DNA of 64,000 bases from Paralithodes platypus (taxonomy: Eukaryota; Arthropoda; Malacostraca; Decapoda; Lithodidae). The stretch is from assembly GCA_032716605.1 (NCBI GenBank), contig CM064519.1:18772551-18836550 (forward strand), written 5' to 3'. Below are positions 1 through 10,804 of the stretch, in pieces; the stretch's first letter is position 1; the number at the start of each line of letters is the position of its first letter. The notes beneath the pieces are model-generated. The model saw only the letters and a program-made list of their open reading frames with translations, made no database searches and was not told the origin of the DNA. The position numbers were made by a program, and so were the translations under genes.

Positions 1-162
1 GAACCACAGTGTATAAATAGGCAATTTTTCTTCACTGTTCCTACTAAAGTTATGGCAAAATAATTGTCATTAGATACTGTCAAGTAGAAGTCATATGGGC
101 ACTTTAGCGGTGGATGTATTGGTATCACAGTATCAAAGTCAGTATTAGAGTCTCGGTAATAG

Positions 163-330
163 AGCCAAAATCATACTGAAATATAGCCTGGTCTTGAATT
201 TAAAAACCTGTCAAGTGAGGCATCTCTGAACAGGGCTGCCTGGAACACCGCCAATAGGACTTGAAACTGAAACCGCACCTCAAGAGGAACACTCAGTCTT
301 TAAATTTATGTATGTACGGTATGTATAAAT
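163..330 (+). mobile_element. 5'-truncated LINE 3' end (RTE-like family)
   Basis: This stretch matches the last part of the RTE-like LINE at 12.3-16.2 kb: the same order of words around CAGGG-TGCCTGGAAC, then CCGCCA, AGGAC and AACACTCAGTCTT, followed by a TATG-type microsatellite tail. Only the C-terminal coding remnant and 3' tail remain, which is typical of incomplete target-primed reverse transcription. No open frame survives. The family assignment is by eye against the second copy in this window. Confidence 0.75.
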
Positions 331-660
331 CCTTTCACTTCTATTATAACAGTGTTGTTCTAATAATAATTAAATTTAGCCTTAACCATACTTACGAATG
401 CATAAGTGTAATAAACGAAGGCTGATCCCATTAAATATATATTATTTTAATCCTTGATGATAATTTCAAATAGTCCTTATCTATTTTCAAGATTAGATGA
501 CATAAATTCCTGAAAATAATGCGATAAATTCTTGATACCAGACTCCAATACAATTTGCTGATAAACTTGCTTGTGTGATTGGCTTAAATAATTGGACAAT
601 CTTATATTTGGAAGTAGATTTTACACTTAGCACAGATTCTTATGATCTGGTTCTCATATA

Positions 661-1145
661 CAGTAAACCTCTGCCCTTTCAGAATTCCAAGACTTTCGGA
701 CGAGCATTTCAATTCAGACTCATGGTTGTCAGCCTTTCGGATTTGTCCGAAAGGTTGAGAAAATACCTCCGTCATTTTCGGACTACATTTAACTTCGGAC
801 TCATGGTTCAGCCTTTCGGATTTGTCCGAAAGGCTGAGAAAAATTAAATCGCATTCGGACCAAAGAGCCGAATTTCGGACTTGTCTGGTTAGGTGAATGT
901 GTATTCGGACATTAATTCAGCCTTTCGGATTTGTCCGAAAAGCTGAGAAAAATTAAGTCGCATTCGGACCGAAGAGCCGAGTTTCGGACTTGTCTGGTTA
1001 GGTGAATGTGTATTCGGACTTATAGACTTCGGATATTATTTCAGCCATTCGGACAAGTCCGAATGGCTGAAGTGTGAAGTTCGGACTTTTGACACTTTCG
1101 GACAGGGGTCTCCCCCGATTAGTCAGAGAGGGCTGGGGTTTACTG
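661..1145. mobile_element. 485-bp MITE, Tc1/mariner-pogo type, TA target duplication
   Basis: The ends are inverted repeats: CAGTAAACC at 661 and GGTTTACTG ending at 1145, with further partial pairing inward (CTCTGCCC against GGGCTGGGG). A TA dinucleotide lies directly outside each end (659-660 and 1146-1147). TA duplication with CAGT-type termini is known for pogo/Tigger-like and other Tc1/mariner elements. There is no transposase frame, so it is non-autonomous. The interior contains an array of diverged units, each centred on a short palindrome built from TTCGGA...TCCGAA. Confidence 0.85.
808..1035. repeat. Internal tandem units with palindromic cores
   Basis: Two long units of about 110 bp are nearly identical. 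Each contains CAGCCTTTCGGATTTGTCC followed by the complementary half, then GAGAAAAATTAA, then TGGTTAGGTGAATGTG. A shorter related core precedes them near 729 and a variant follows near 1043. All lie inside the 661-1145 MITE, and each core can fold as a stem of roughly 10-12 bp. Confidence 0.8.
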
Positions 1146-1147
1146 TA

Positions 1148-3687
1148 TTAACAAACAATAGAATGCAATAAAGGTAAAGATGAAATAGTTTTTGCTCAAA
1201 CAAATATGTACCGTATGATTGAAGTCCTTTATTTTGCCCCTCTGTAAGTACAAAGCAAAACTGACTGCATGTATATAGACTAGAGATCCTGTAGTAAGAG
1301 AGAGTAGTCATTGTTTTGTTTGGATGCCATTTTGGTGTTTCAATTATCAAACAATGGGGATTTATTTGATTTTGGATCGTGTAGAATGGCTATCCAAAGC
1401 AGGATGTTAAACGAAAGCCAAGTTCAATATTTTTAGTCTTTAATTAATGTATGTGCAAGGATAAATTTATGCTTCACAGTTCTTATTATGTCTTGGGAAG
1501 TGATAAACTGGCCAAAATAATGCTATTTCAGTTTAATTATCTTGTAGTTCTTCTCATATTCATTCAAGTCTTCAAACAAAATGCTCCGGTTTGACACCCT
1601 GATTCAAAAAACAAATTACAGTAGTGTGCTGTAAAATCATGTAACAGTATTCCCGAATGTGTATTATAGGTATGGCGATATTTATTTGTAAAGAAAAATA
1701 ATATCACCCGTGGCTCCAAGATGGCGGAGGTTGGCTGATCTCTGTTACTATTGGATCTCCAGGTTAGACTAGCCAATCCCAATGCAGTGGTCCAATATTA
1801 TCATAGTCTATTTCTTTCCCCCTTATAGTATATTGCCATGTCCCCATCTAAATAACTCTACTCTTATGAAGATACTGTAATATCGATCAAAAAATACCCA
1901 CAAAATGGTAAATTTAGTCCCATAGCAGCTAAGAACTGGATACTTAATGGAAAGACAAAGCTACTATGTTTGAGTCTTGTCAAGTATTCATAATTAACAT
2001 ATTTTGGCAGATAGGCTGGTGTGGTGCGATTTTGCCAGGTGCAAGTGTTTCAAAGGGACTTAACAATTTTGAGTCTTGCTGAGACACTGTTAGCAATATA
2101 CCAACATCGGCCACTGTGATGACATGATGGGGCTGTGTTGTGGCAAGTCATAATTGTACTGTACTATAGTAAAGAGACTAAAACCATGCTCTCTGTGGAT
2201 GAAGCGGTCTTTAAATTTGTATGTATGTATGTACAGTATGTATTTTGCTATAACATTTCCGTAAAAGCTGAGTTAACACGATGGGCACAAGGCAGTTACC
2301 ATCAGCTGGGAATAATATAATAGGATCACTGCACAGAGATTAGCTACGGTAGTTTATCCTATGTTGTTCAATATATCTTTGGTGGTATGAATGTTTTGGT
2401 TCATATGATGGACAGATTGTTGCAATATTGTTTTTAAAGGAGGTATTACTCGAGAGCATTTATTGTCAATTTTCAACAGCCAACATTTTTCCGGCAACAT
2501 ATCTGGGATGCAGTATTTCACATTGGTATCGGAAAGACGACTGAAGGCAGATGTATTTTAGTGACATGATTCTTAAAAAAGTTTAACACATAAGCTGCTT
2601 CTTCTCTTAAGCTCATCCATGTTTACCCGGATCGGTCCTTGTATTGGCACTTGTTTATATCTACTAGACCAATGTTGCGGAAAAAGCTCTCGAGTTATAC
2701 CAGCTTTACACCGTAAATTAATTATGTTTATGATAAAGTCGTAAATTGCTGTGAGTTTGGGCCATTTTTTTTTCAAACTTCTATTGTTTTTTTATTTTTT
2801 ATTATTACTTTACTAGAATAGAAAAACTTTGAATTTTTTTTCCAGTTATTGAGTTCCTGTGTGTGTGTACAATCACTCATAAATGATTATGGACATCTTA
2901 CTTTCTTTTATGCAACTATACTCATCGGGATTGATCTGTGGGTGTACAGTACAGTGATACCCGCAGATATGGTTTTATACTGAATCCATACACAATTATT
3001 CCAGTAGACCAGCATTGCATTTACAGCATGAGTACAGTATATCAATGTTTGCACCTGATCAACTGGTTACAGACGACTTGCAACCACTCCGACAGCACAG
3101 TAGTATTCATCATGCACTTCATTCACTACACACAACATGCTGGTCATCTGTCTTATATAATATATACAGTACTTGCATAGTGAAAAATAGGATGAGTCCA
3201 CCATAACGGAGTGATTGTACAGCACCTTATCTCAACAGTCAGATATTTTTCTAACATAATTAGGGTGTAGTAATCAGGCTCATGAGATTTACTGTATACA
3301 GTATATATACAGTACTGTACAGCGTGGTATATGTATATTGTATATAATTGTCATTAAAGTAGCTTTTGAAAGATTTGGTTTTATATACTACTTTAATTGC
3401 TAACATAAACTATGGGTGATGGAGGATGACAGTGTGGTGGATGTGTGGAAAGATAATTTTTGTAACTTGGCTCTGCAGAGTTGGGGAAATTCAAATAAAA
3501 AACTTGAAAACAAATTCATTAAAATTAAAAACTATCGAAACAACAACATACTCAACAAAATGTATATGTGGAAAAAATGCTTTTAAATTTATCGGAAATT
3601 AAAGTATGAAAATAACAACTTACAATATCCACATATAGGCAGAAATTTCAATCAGGGGGATGTAGAGAGGTAGAATAAACCGTAGAA
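1148..3687. other. AT-rich intergenic DNA, no gene recognised
   Basis: I see no coding region with recognisable motifs here. The stretch contains short TATG tracts near 2215-2245, many TACAGTA/TACTGTA words, a poly-T patch near 2766-2800 and a GT tract near 2860. The small open frames are short, mutually overlapping and lack any family motif. Confidence 0.6.
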
Positions 3688-3995
3688 TTAAAATGTAAAA
3701 CTTGCAAACTAAACAAACCAAAATTGGGACAAGGACAATATAAAGTCAAATTAAATTATCAAAATCGCTATGTGGAAACAACGTTTACTAAAATGAAAAT
3801 TATTAAATAAAAGAACACAATCCACCACATAGGGTGTACATTACTACATGAGCAAGTTAATCTGTTTCCCAAGCAAACTAATCGCACATATAACAACGCA
3901 CTATCGTCACGTTAAAGGAAGTAGTCAAGTTTGGGAAGTCCGGGACGTTCTGGCAAATTTTACTAAACTCTGCATGAATAAAGAAACTATATGTT
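3688..3995 (+). repeat. Dispersed direct repeat, copy A (about 308 bp)
   Basis: This block recurs in the same orientation at 32764-33072 with only about five substitutions that I can count by eye. It is AT-rich, with a run around AATCCACCACATAGGGTGTA and a later GGGACGTTCTGG. I cannot define terminal inverted repeats, a poly-A tail or a target duplication, so the class is unknown. It could be a fragment of a larger element or a segmental duplication. Confidence 0.85.
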
Positions 3996-4559
3996 AAATG
4001 TCAAAATATTATTTAAAATCAAATTTGCAACATGACAAGACATTAAAATAGTACAAAATACAAATATTGATAAGATATCTATACTATTACAAAATAATAT
4101 ATAAAATACAGTACAGCACTCACTAACGATAGTGCTATCGGGCAGGTACCTGTAAGTATAGCATGCCTCAAGTGACCCCTATCAATAACTACCCTACAAA
4201 TAACCTACATTTATAGCACAAATAAACTAAGGAAATCGCAAAAGTAAGCAATTGATACTATCGACAATGAATACATATAATATAAAGACAAATAATTACA
4301 AAATATGAAGTAACAACAGATTTAAACAAAGAGTACTCTTTTAACAAGAACAATAAATTTAAAAAATCATCAATATTAATAATAATAATAATAATAGAAA
4401 AAGAAAAAGATAAACAATAAATACAGACAAAAAGTAAGCAGAGGTTATACAAGAAACTTCAAGTTACTTCAAGTATAACAGATAAGCAGAGAAGTAAAGG
4501 AAGTAGGCTACTGTAATTAACAAACTTAAAATGGGCAAAGCTTCTCATAGATAATATGC
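3996..4559. other. AT-rich intergenic DNA
   Basis: Nothing coding is recognisable. A short TAA microsatellite lies at about 4376-4395. The rest is low-GC sequence without clear repeats or family motifs. Confidence 0.6.
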
Positions 4560-6490
4560 CAGGTGAAATGCTGAGATATGGGGGAGATTAAGCTGTAGAC
4601 ATAATGCATAGGTTTGTAAATTAGCATGGAAAAGTAAGAATGTACCAGAGGACTGGAGGAAAGTGATTGTGCCCCTGTACAAAGGGAAGGGTAATAAAGA
4701 GGAATGGAAGAGTTATAGGGGAATTAGAAATACCTGGAAAGGTGTGTGAAAGATGGGTTACAGAGTGAAGGAAATGGATAATAAAATAGGTGAAGAGCAG
4801 GGAAGTTTCAGAAAGGATAGGGGTTGCATTGATCAGATATTAATAATAAGTAATAATAGTTCTTAAAGCAAGGCAGCGAGCGTGGGCGCGATCCTGGGAC
4901 CTTCTGAGATTGTTAGAGAATTATCAAGCCAAGAATAGAAAACCTTTTGCAGCATTCATGGATTTGGATGAGGCCTTTGATAAAGAGGATTGAGAGTTGT
5001 TGTTGTTGTTGTTGTTGTAGTGGTGATGGGCTGGTCTATCAGAGTGAGAGCTGAGCAATTTTGCCATACCCATAGCTTACTCTGACTGTTCCTTTAACTT
5101 ATATATTTTCTAGATCTCAAGTGACGGCGTCTCTTCCGTGGATTGACCTCCCAATCTACCAAGATTGGAAGCCTAAGCGTCACATTTTTCCCTTGCCCCT
5201 CAACTTTTTCTTCATAATTGCTGAGGGGCACAGGGCCCTGGGTGGGGCTTTGGTTTCCCGGGCGTTTCCGCACCCTCCTCAGCTCCCCGCCATGGAGTGG
5301 CTTCGGTCACCCAGGCTTTATTGTGGTCGGTGGGGAGGGTTCTGTGGGGGCACTCGGTTATGGCCTTGGAATTGCTCGGGGCCTTGGGGCTGTTCGGCCA
5401 GGCAGCTTGGGGAACAACAACAACAACAAGGATTGGGAGTTGTTGACAGCATATGGTATGGAAGGGAAGTTGCTAATGGCATTTTAATCATATAGGAATT
5501 AATTGGCAAATGTAAAAGTAGGGGATACGGTAAGCGATGGTTTCTAGATCAACATAGGAGCAAGACATGGATGTGTGATGTTACCTTAGCTGTATAAAAA
5601 GATATTTGGATGTAGTGCAGGCTCAATGGGCATAGGAGGTAGGCTGGAATCAGGAAAAGGAATGGAAGTTTTTAGCATGCTTATATGCAGACAATGCTGT
5701 CCTGGTAGTAGAAAATATGGAAAACATCCAGAGAGTGGTCACTAACTTCAATAGGGTGTGTGAAAGGAGGAAGTTAAAGATCCATATTGGAAAATGGAAT
5801 ATGATGGTGTATGAGAGAAGAATGCATGAAAATATAGACTTGTAAGATAAACTATAAAATCAAGAAAGAGCATGAGAACAAATGTAAAGTTAAACCAAGA
5901 ATGAGGAATTGGCTAAGAATGAAAAGAGCTGTGATGTGCAAATACAGTATAAAAGGGAGTGAGCTTAAAGGAGAAAAATGCATGGGAGGAATGTAATCGG
6001 AGAACTTTATTATATCCTGAAAGAAAGAATGGTCTCAAGAAATTAAAAAGTCACTGAGGAATATTGTGCTGCTCCCAACACTCTTATGGAAGTGAGACAT
6101 GTAGAGCAAGTGATGAGGACCTTTCCAAACTGACAGCTGTAAAGATGAGTGATTTCAGAATGGCAGCTGGTGTTAACAGACTGGATGAACCAAGTAATAG
6201 GGAAGTGCATGCATCTTTTGGATGGAAGAGCCAGCTCTGATCATTGAATGTGGAGTGGTTGAGTGGATAAAGAGAAGCAGTTTGAGGTGGATAGGCCATG
6301 TTCAAAGAATGGATGAGGACAGAATACCAAGAAATATTCATGGAAGTCAAGTAAGTGGAACAGATAGTACTGGAAGGATCTATGGTATGGGAGAAGGATA
6401 TGGAAAATATATTAAAGACGAACATCCATGTAGTGGAAGAAGCATTGTAACATGGGCAAAGGGAACATGTTTACTAACATTACTAATGGG
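4560..6490 (+). pseudogene. Decayed LINE reverse transcriptase (jockey/RTE-like)
   Basis: Broken frames carry non-LTR reverse transcriptase landmarks in order. Near 4646-4730 the translation resembles the EDWRK...PLYKGKG region that precedes the palm. Near 4955-4985 there is a motif A relic (FMDLDEAFDK). Near 5685-5800 there is a YADDAVL-like relic followed by an RRKLKI block. Near 6280-6360 there is the C-terminal LRWIGHVQRMDEDR block. Many stops and frameshifts make it non-functional. It is interrupted at 5000-5428 by a retroposon. It resembles the better preserved LINE at 51.1-54.5 kb in architecture, but I cannot prove the same subfamily. Confidence 0.7.
5000..5428 (+). mobile_element. 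Retroposon S, copy 1, with AAC tail and 14-bp target duplication
   Basis: The insertion splits the LINE relic and is flanked by AGGATTGAGAGTTG (4986-4999) and AGGATTGGGAGTTG (5429-5442), one mismatch. It ends in a short AAC array and begins with a GTT run. A long, well-conserved match lies at 7258-7786 on the opposite strand. A frame of 124 codons starting at 5121 is open through most of the element and is preserved in the second copy. I do not recognise the protein, and no reverse transcriptase or endonuclease motif is present. The class is therefore either a long SINE or a non-autonomous LINE derivative. Confidence 0.75.
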
Positions 6491-6599
6491 AATAGGCCTA
6501 CTGGCCCTGGCAATTCTTTACTTTTCATAATTATTCAACACAAAGAGAAAAGGAGAAAAGAGAGAGCACCCATTATACAGGAATAATGAGAGAGTAGAA

Positions 6600-6963
6600 C
6601 GAGCCTTCTGTACAGGAACTGTAGGCCTACGTGTGGGTTACGTAAGTCCAGCACTCAGCCAGTCTTGTCCATTCACTCGTTTTATTAACACCACATCAGA
6701 AAAGTGGGTAATGGTGCCTCATAAATTAGTGTTATTTTATGAGAAAAAGACTGTTTCGGTATATGCATGAAATTTATGGACCTAGCTTTTAAATGTGTCC
6801 TCCAAGGCGGCCCCAATGGAAATACGCCTAACGGCCTTATTGGGCTATCCTTAGTTGGAATTATGCAAGGCTGGTACATGTCATATTTGTAACATATTAT
6901 GTGGTACCAACACTGTAAAATTCTAACTGAATAAATATTATTATTATTATTATTATTATTATT
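6600..6963 (+). mobile_element. 3' end of unidentified retroposon with TTA-repeat tail
   Basis: The stretch ends in AATAAATATTATTATT followed by about nine TTA units up to 6963, where the CR1-like LINE begins. A similar end with the same AATAAATATTATT transition and a TTA array occurs near 40430-40520. This suggests a shared retroposon tail. The 5' boundary is not visible and no coding motif is recognised. Confidence 0.4.
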
Positions 6964-6965
6964 AC

Positions 6966-7257
6966 AACCAACCAAGACAAAGAAAACCCGACGGACTGGA
7001 GAGAGGCGAACATAACAGCTATATTTAAGAAGGGAAAGAGAAATGACCCAGGTAATTATAGACCAGTCAGTTTGACAAGTGTTGTGTGTAAACTAATGGA
7101 AATGGTAATTAGAGAAGGAATAATGGAGCATATGAAATCAAACCAACTTTTCAGTGGGAGACAGTTCGGATTCTTGCCGGGGAGGTCGACGGTACTACAG
7201 CTAATTAAGGTGGTAGATGATTGGATGCAAATTCTGGAGGATGGTGATGTTATACAG

Positions 7258-7292
<35 letters not shown>

Positions 7293-9010
7293 CCCCAAGC
7301 TGCCTGGCCGAACAGCCCCAAGGCCCCGAGCAAGGCCAAGGCCATAACCGAGCGCCCCCACAGAACCCTCCCCGCCGACCACAATAAAGCCTGGGTGACC
7401 GAAGCCACTCCATGGCGGGGAGCTGAGGAGGGTGCGGAAATGCCCGGAAAACCAAAGCCCCACCCAGGGCCCTGTGTCCCTCAGCAATTATGAAGAGAAA
7501 GTTGAGGGGCAAGGGAAAAATGTGACGCTTTGGCTTCCAATCTTGGTAGATTGGGAGGTCAATCCACGTTAGAGACGCCGTCACTTGAGATCTAGAAAAT
7601 ATATAAGTAAAAGGAACAGTCAGAGTAAGCTATGGGTATGGCAGAGATTGCTCAGTTCTCTCTGATAGACCAGCCCATCACCACATGACTAGAACCCAAT
7701 CCTCTCAGCATCACCTAGAAAGCCGCCTTTGGCGGGGGGATAGCTCCCCTATTTCAACCCTTTTCGGGGTTGGGCACCCACCTAACTGTTATACAGTAGA
7801 TGTGGTATATTGCAATTTTATGAAGGCCTTCGATAAGGTCCCACATAAAAGGTTAATAGAGAAAGTTAGAATCTATAGTATAGGAGAGAAATGTGTGAAA
7901 TGGATAGAAGCCTTCCTGAAAGATCGGAGCCAGAGGGTACTGGTGAATGGAATAGGCTCGGGGTGGAGGGAAATTACAAGTGGGGTACCTCAGGGATCTG
8001 TGTTGGGACCACTTCCGTTCGTTATATTTATCAACGGCTTACCTGTAGTTATAAATAATGGAAGTGAGATATATCTGTATGCGGATGACACTAAGCTGTA
8101 TAGAAGAGTGAGGAGTAAGGAAGATGTGGGTTTGCTTCAAGGAGATGTGGAGGGCATGAAGGGATGGTCTGAACATTGGTTAATGCCTTTTCATCCAAAA
8201 AAATGCAAGTACATGCAGATTGGGACAAGCAAGATAGACAAGGTAGGATACAGTACGTATGAAGCGATGGAGGAAGTGAATGCAGAAAAGGATATAGGAG
8301 TAGTGATAGACAATAAGGTAAATTTCTCAGAACATTTAGCGGAAAAGATAAACAAAGCCAATAGAATTGTAGGGCTGATAAGGAGGACATTTGTGTCACT
8401 TGAAGAAATCTTCAGGAATCTATACAGCGCTGGTTAGGCTGCACCTGAAATATGCGAACCAGGTGTGGGCTCCATATATGGTAAAGGATATAGAAGCAGT
8501 GGAGAAAGTGCAGAGGAGAGCTAGCAAGCTAGTACCAACGTTGAAGAACGAGGGCTATGAGCAGAGGTTGAGGACACTGGGACTTCCGACACTGGCAAGA
8601 AGAGAGGGGATATGATAGAGACTTTTAAGATAGTGTCAGGAAAGTATGATGAGGATGTGTGTGAAGGTATCTTCTTGATGCGGGAGGGAACAAGAACGAG
8701 GGGACACTCTTAAGAAAATTTACAAAGAAAGAAATAGGCTTGAAAAGGCAAAGAACTCATTTTGTGATAGAGTGGTAAATGAGTGGAACGCACTGCCCCA
8801 GTAGGCCTATGTAGTCGATTCCGAATCAATAAGGAAGTTTGAAAGTAATCTTGATAAAGCATGGGGAAGACAAGATTTGAAGTTTGATTATAAAGCAAAA
8901 ATACAGAATAGTAAAAATGTTGCGTCTGCTTCCGCCGCCGCCAACACCGTGAACGACTGCAGTAATGCAAGTACTGGCACTGAGCTGGATACACAGGCCC
9001 AGTCTGCCTT
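6966..9010 (+). pseudogene. CR1-like LINE reverse transcriptase, interrupted
   Basis: This encodes the reverse transcriptase of a CR1/L2-type non-LTR retrotransposon, 5' truncated, so the endonuclease is missing. Before the insertion (to 7257) one reads the NYRPVSLTSVVCK motif and the GFLPGRST region. After it (from 7797) come motif A, GVPQGSVLGP (motif B), YADDTKLY (motif C) and the KCKYMQIG and LVRLHLKYANQVWAPY blocks of the C-terminus. The frame is split by the retroposon at 7258-7786, by a frameshift near 8390-8430 and by a stop near 8613. The first Asp of motif A is replaced by Asn (codon 7814-7816), so catalysis would fail even if the frame were whole. Confidence 0.85.
7258..7786 (-). 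mobile_element. Retroposon S, copy 2, full length with 10-bp target duplication
   Basis: The 529-bp insertion sits in the CR1-like reverse transcriptase just upstream of motif A. It is flanked by identical 10-bp copies TGTTATACAG (7248-7257 and 7787-7796). On the minus strand it ends with an AAC array, so it inserted antisense to the LINE. It is about 100 bp longer at its 5' end than copy 1 (5000-5428). The frame of about 125 codons seen in copy 1 is also open here (7201-7584, minus). Target duplication and 3' simple-repeat tail indicate LINE-type retroposition. Confidence 0.8.
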
Positions 9011-9218
9011 TTTCCAGAGGATCTACTGTAAGAAACTGTAAGAAAAACCAGAATGGAGAAGGCACCATAGAAAACGCGGCCGACAGGGGAAGCTATTCCA
9101 ACCTTACGGACAACCACATGACCTCCCTCTACAACCACGTCACCTCCAGTCCTATGCAAGTTAGGCATCAACATCAACCGTGTGCCTCGATAGACTACAA
9201 TCTAAATAGTGAAGTGTA

Positions 9219-9429
9219 CAGTCGCGCTAATAAGTGATGTCTCGGCACAAAATAGGTTTTGATCAATAATTGGTTTCAGCAATATCTAAGCTTCATTTCT
9301 TCATATCGAGTGAGATATACAAACATGTTTCTACACTTACCCAGCCTATTCAACATCTGACAGATATTAATACAGCACAGAGTAGGCCGAACGTAGTGAC
9401 AGCTGGGACATAACTTATTAGCGCGACTG
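9219..9429. mobile_element. 211-bp MITE, TA-type, copy 1
   Basis: The terminal inverted repeats begin CAGTCGCGCTAATAAGT and end with the complement ACTTATTAGCGCGACTG. The interior matches the element at 47252-47462 in inverted orientation, and both are 211 bp. A TA lies immediately left (9217-9218) but the right flank is AA, so the target duplication has decayed. It has no coding capacity. Confidence 0.8.
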
Positions 9430-9480
9430 AAGAGGTTCAAGCCATTTCTGAAACATTTGGGAAAGAATACAGAATTGACC

Positions 9481-9689
9481 ACTTGCGAGTTTCAAGCTAT
9501 AAGGAAGTTCGCCCTGTAAACATCGATATTAAACACAAATGCAGTAATTATGTAGGTTTCTGATGGATAAATAGTATGCTGAATTTGGTTTTGTATAAAT
9601 AAATGTACTAAAACAGTATTATAGCTGGTTATTCTGCTAAATATCGATGTCTACAGCTCCAACTTCCTTATAGAATGAAACTCGCAAGT
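9481..9689. mobile_element. 209-bp MITE with about 50-bp inverted repeats
   Basis: Left end ACTTGCGAGTTTC pairs with right end GAAACTCGCAAGT. The pairing continues inward through TATAAGGAAGTT and ends near AACATCGATATT, so the arms are about 50 bp with a few mismatches. The roughly 110-bp centre is AT-rich and non-coding. I see no clear target duplication, so the superfamily is not assigned. Confidence 0.75.
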
Positions 9690-9716
9690 AGCTAATTGGG
9701 TGCGATGGTGATTTAA

Positions 9717-10083
9717 GGGGGGATGGGCTGGTTTTTGTAGCCCACTTCACCCTCGTGTTTAGCCCCTTTAGTAGGCCTATTCATATTTTAAGACTTTTGG
9801 CCCATTAGTTTGGCGATTTTAAGACCTTTCGCCCCTTTTCTTTTTCAATATTAAGACTTTTCGTGTCGATTTTTCCCTGGCGAGCGATAGCGAGCCTGTA
9901 ATATAGGAGGACCTAGCCTTCGGCCTGACATTTTTCTACCGAAAAATGTACAAATATACCTTGAAGGGGGATCCTGGGTTTATTTACTTATTTATGTATT
10001 TATTTATTTGTTTTTGTTAAGTTTGATGGAGGTCTAGGGAGGAAACTTGAAAAACACAAAATCGACCAAATTATGAGCCTTCA
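9717..10083 (+). mobile_element. MITE family M, copy 1 (TTAA type, right end lost)
   Basis: A TTAA (9713-9716) precedes GGGGGGATGGGCTGG, the left end of a family found in five further places in this window. Family hallmarks are TTTAGCCCC, TTTTAAGACCTTTCGCCCC, GGCGAGCGATAGCGAGCCTG, the self-complementary GCCTTCGGC core, TTTTTCTACCGAAAAATGT and GATGGAGGTCTAGGGAGG. The right terminus is interrupted by a LINE stub at 10093. TTAA specificity is characteristic of piggyBac-type elements. There is no transposase. Confidence 0.75.
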
Positions 10084-10092
10084 AATGGCTGT

Positions 10093-10385
10093 CTATCTAT
10101 CTATCTATATGCTCAGGCCCAATCCCCATTTTGGGGGTAGCCGACTCAAGACAGAGCAAGAACAGGGAAAACACAAAAACAACATAAAACAAAAAATAAA
10201 CACAGATAAAAAACACAAACTCTCACACATCCAGGTCACCCAGGAGAAGACCCAGAGACCAGGGTTACCAAGGTCGCTCCAGCACTCCCCCGGCCCCTGA
10301 CCACACTTCCAGGCACACCCTTCATATTAATCGTCTCCCCGGGCCAGGCGCCTGATGGACTATTATCTAGTCCAACTTGCGCCCG
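10093..10385 (-). mobile_element. LINE 3' end, 5' truncated, with 9-bp target duplication
   Basis: Read on the minus strand this matches 54130-54525, the 3' end of the LINE at 51.1-54.5 kb. It contains the GGTCTCTGGGTCTTCTCCTG block, then CTTGAGTCGGCTACCCCC, then an ATAG tail. It lacks about 80 bp present in the other copy. Copies of AATGGCTGT flank it at 10084-10092 and 10386-10394, as expected for LINE insertion. It interrupts family M copy 1. Confidence 0.8.
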
Positions 10386-10578
10386 AATGGCTGTAACATG
10401 TCTATAATAAGGTATACAAAATGGCGTCTACAGGAATAGTTTATAATTCCCCCGCTAGATGGCACAAGTAGTAAGCTGTCAACATACAAGCAGACGATAT
10501 CAAATGGAAGTGCATAAGATCAAATTACTCATAATTTGGACCAATTCATCAATACCCTAGGCTGATATAAGGTATAGT

Positions 10579-10804
10579 ATGAACTTATAGTCTATTCGCT
10601 GTATCTAGGTGAGAAATCATGACCTCTAACCTCTGTAACTCAAAAACTACTAAAGTAAACGAGCTAATATTTCTACCATTTGGGAAGAGTCACTCAAGGA
10701 ATAGGTGTGAAAATTTACAGCCAATTTGCTCTAGCCCCTTTTGAGTTACAGAGGATAGAGTTCATGATTTCTCGCCTACTTACAGCGAATAGACTATAGT
10801 TCAT
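10579..10804. mobile_element. Fold-back MITE, about 65-bp inverted arms, copy 1
   Basis: The arms pair from ATGAAC at 10579 to GTTCAT at 10804, through TAGTCTATTCGCTGTA, GAGAAATCATGA and CCTCTGTAACTCAAAA, leaving a centre of about 95 bp. The centre and inner arms match 46467-46700 in inverted orientation, but the outermost ends differ. No coding frame is present. The superfamily is uncertain. Confidence 0.75.
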
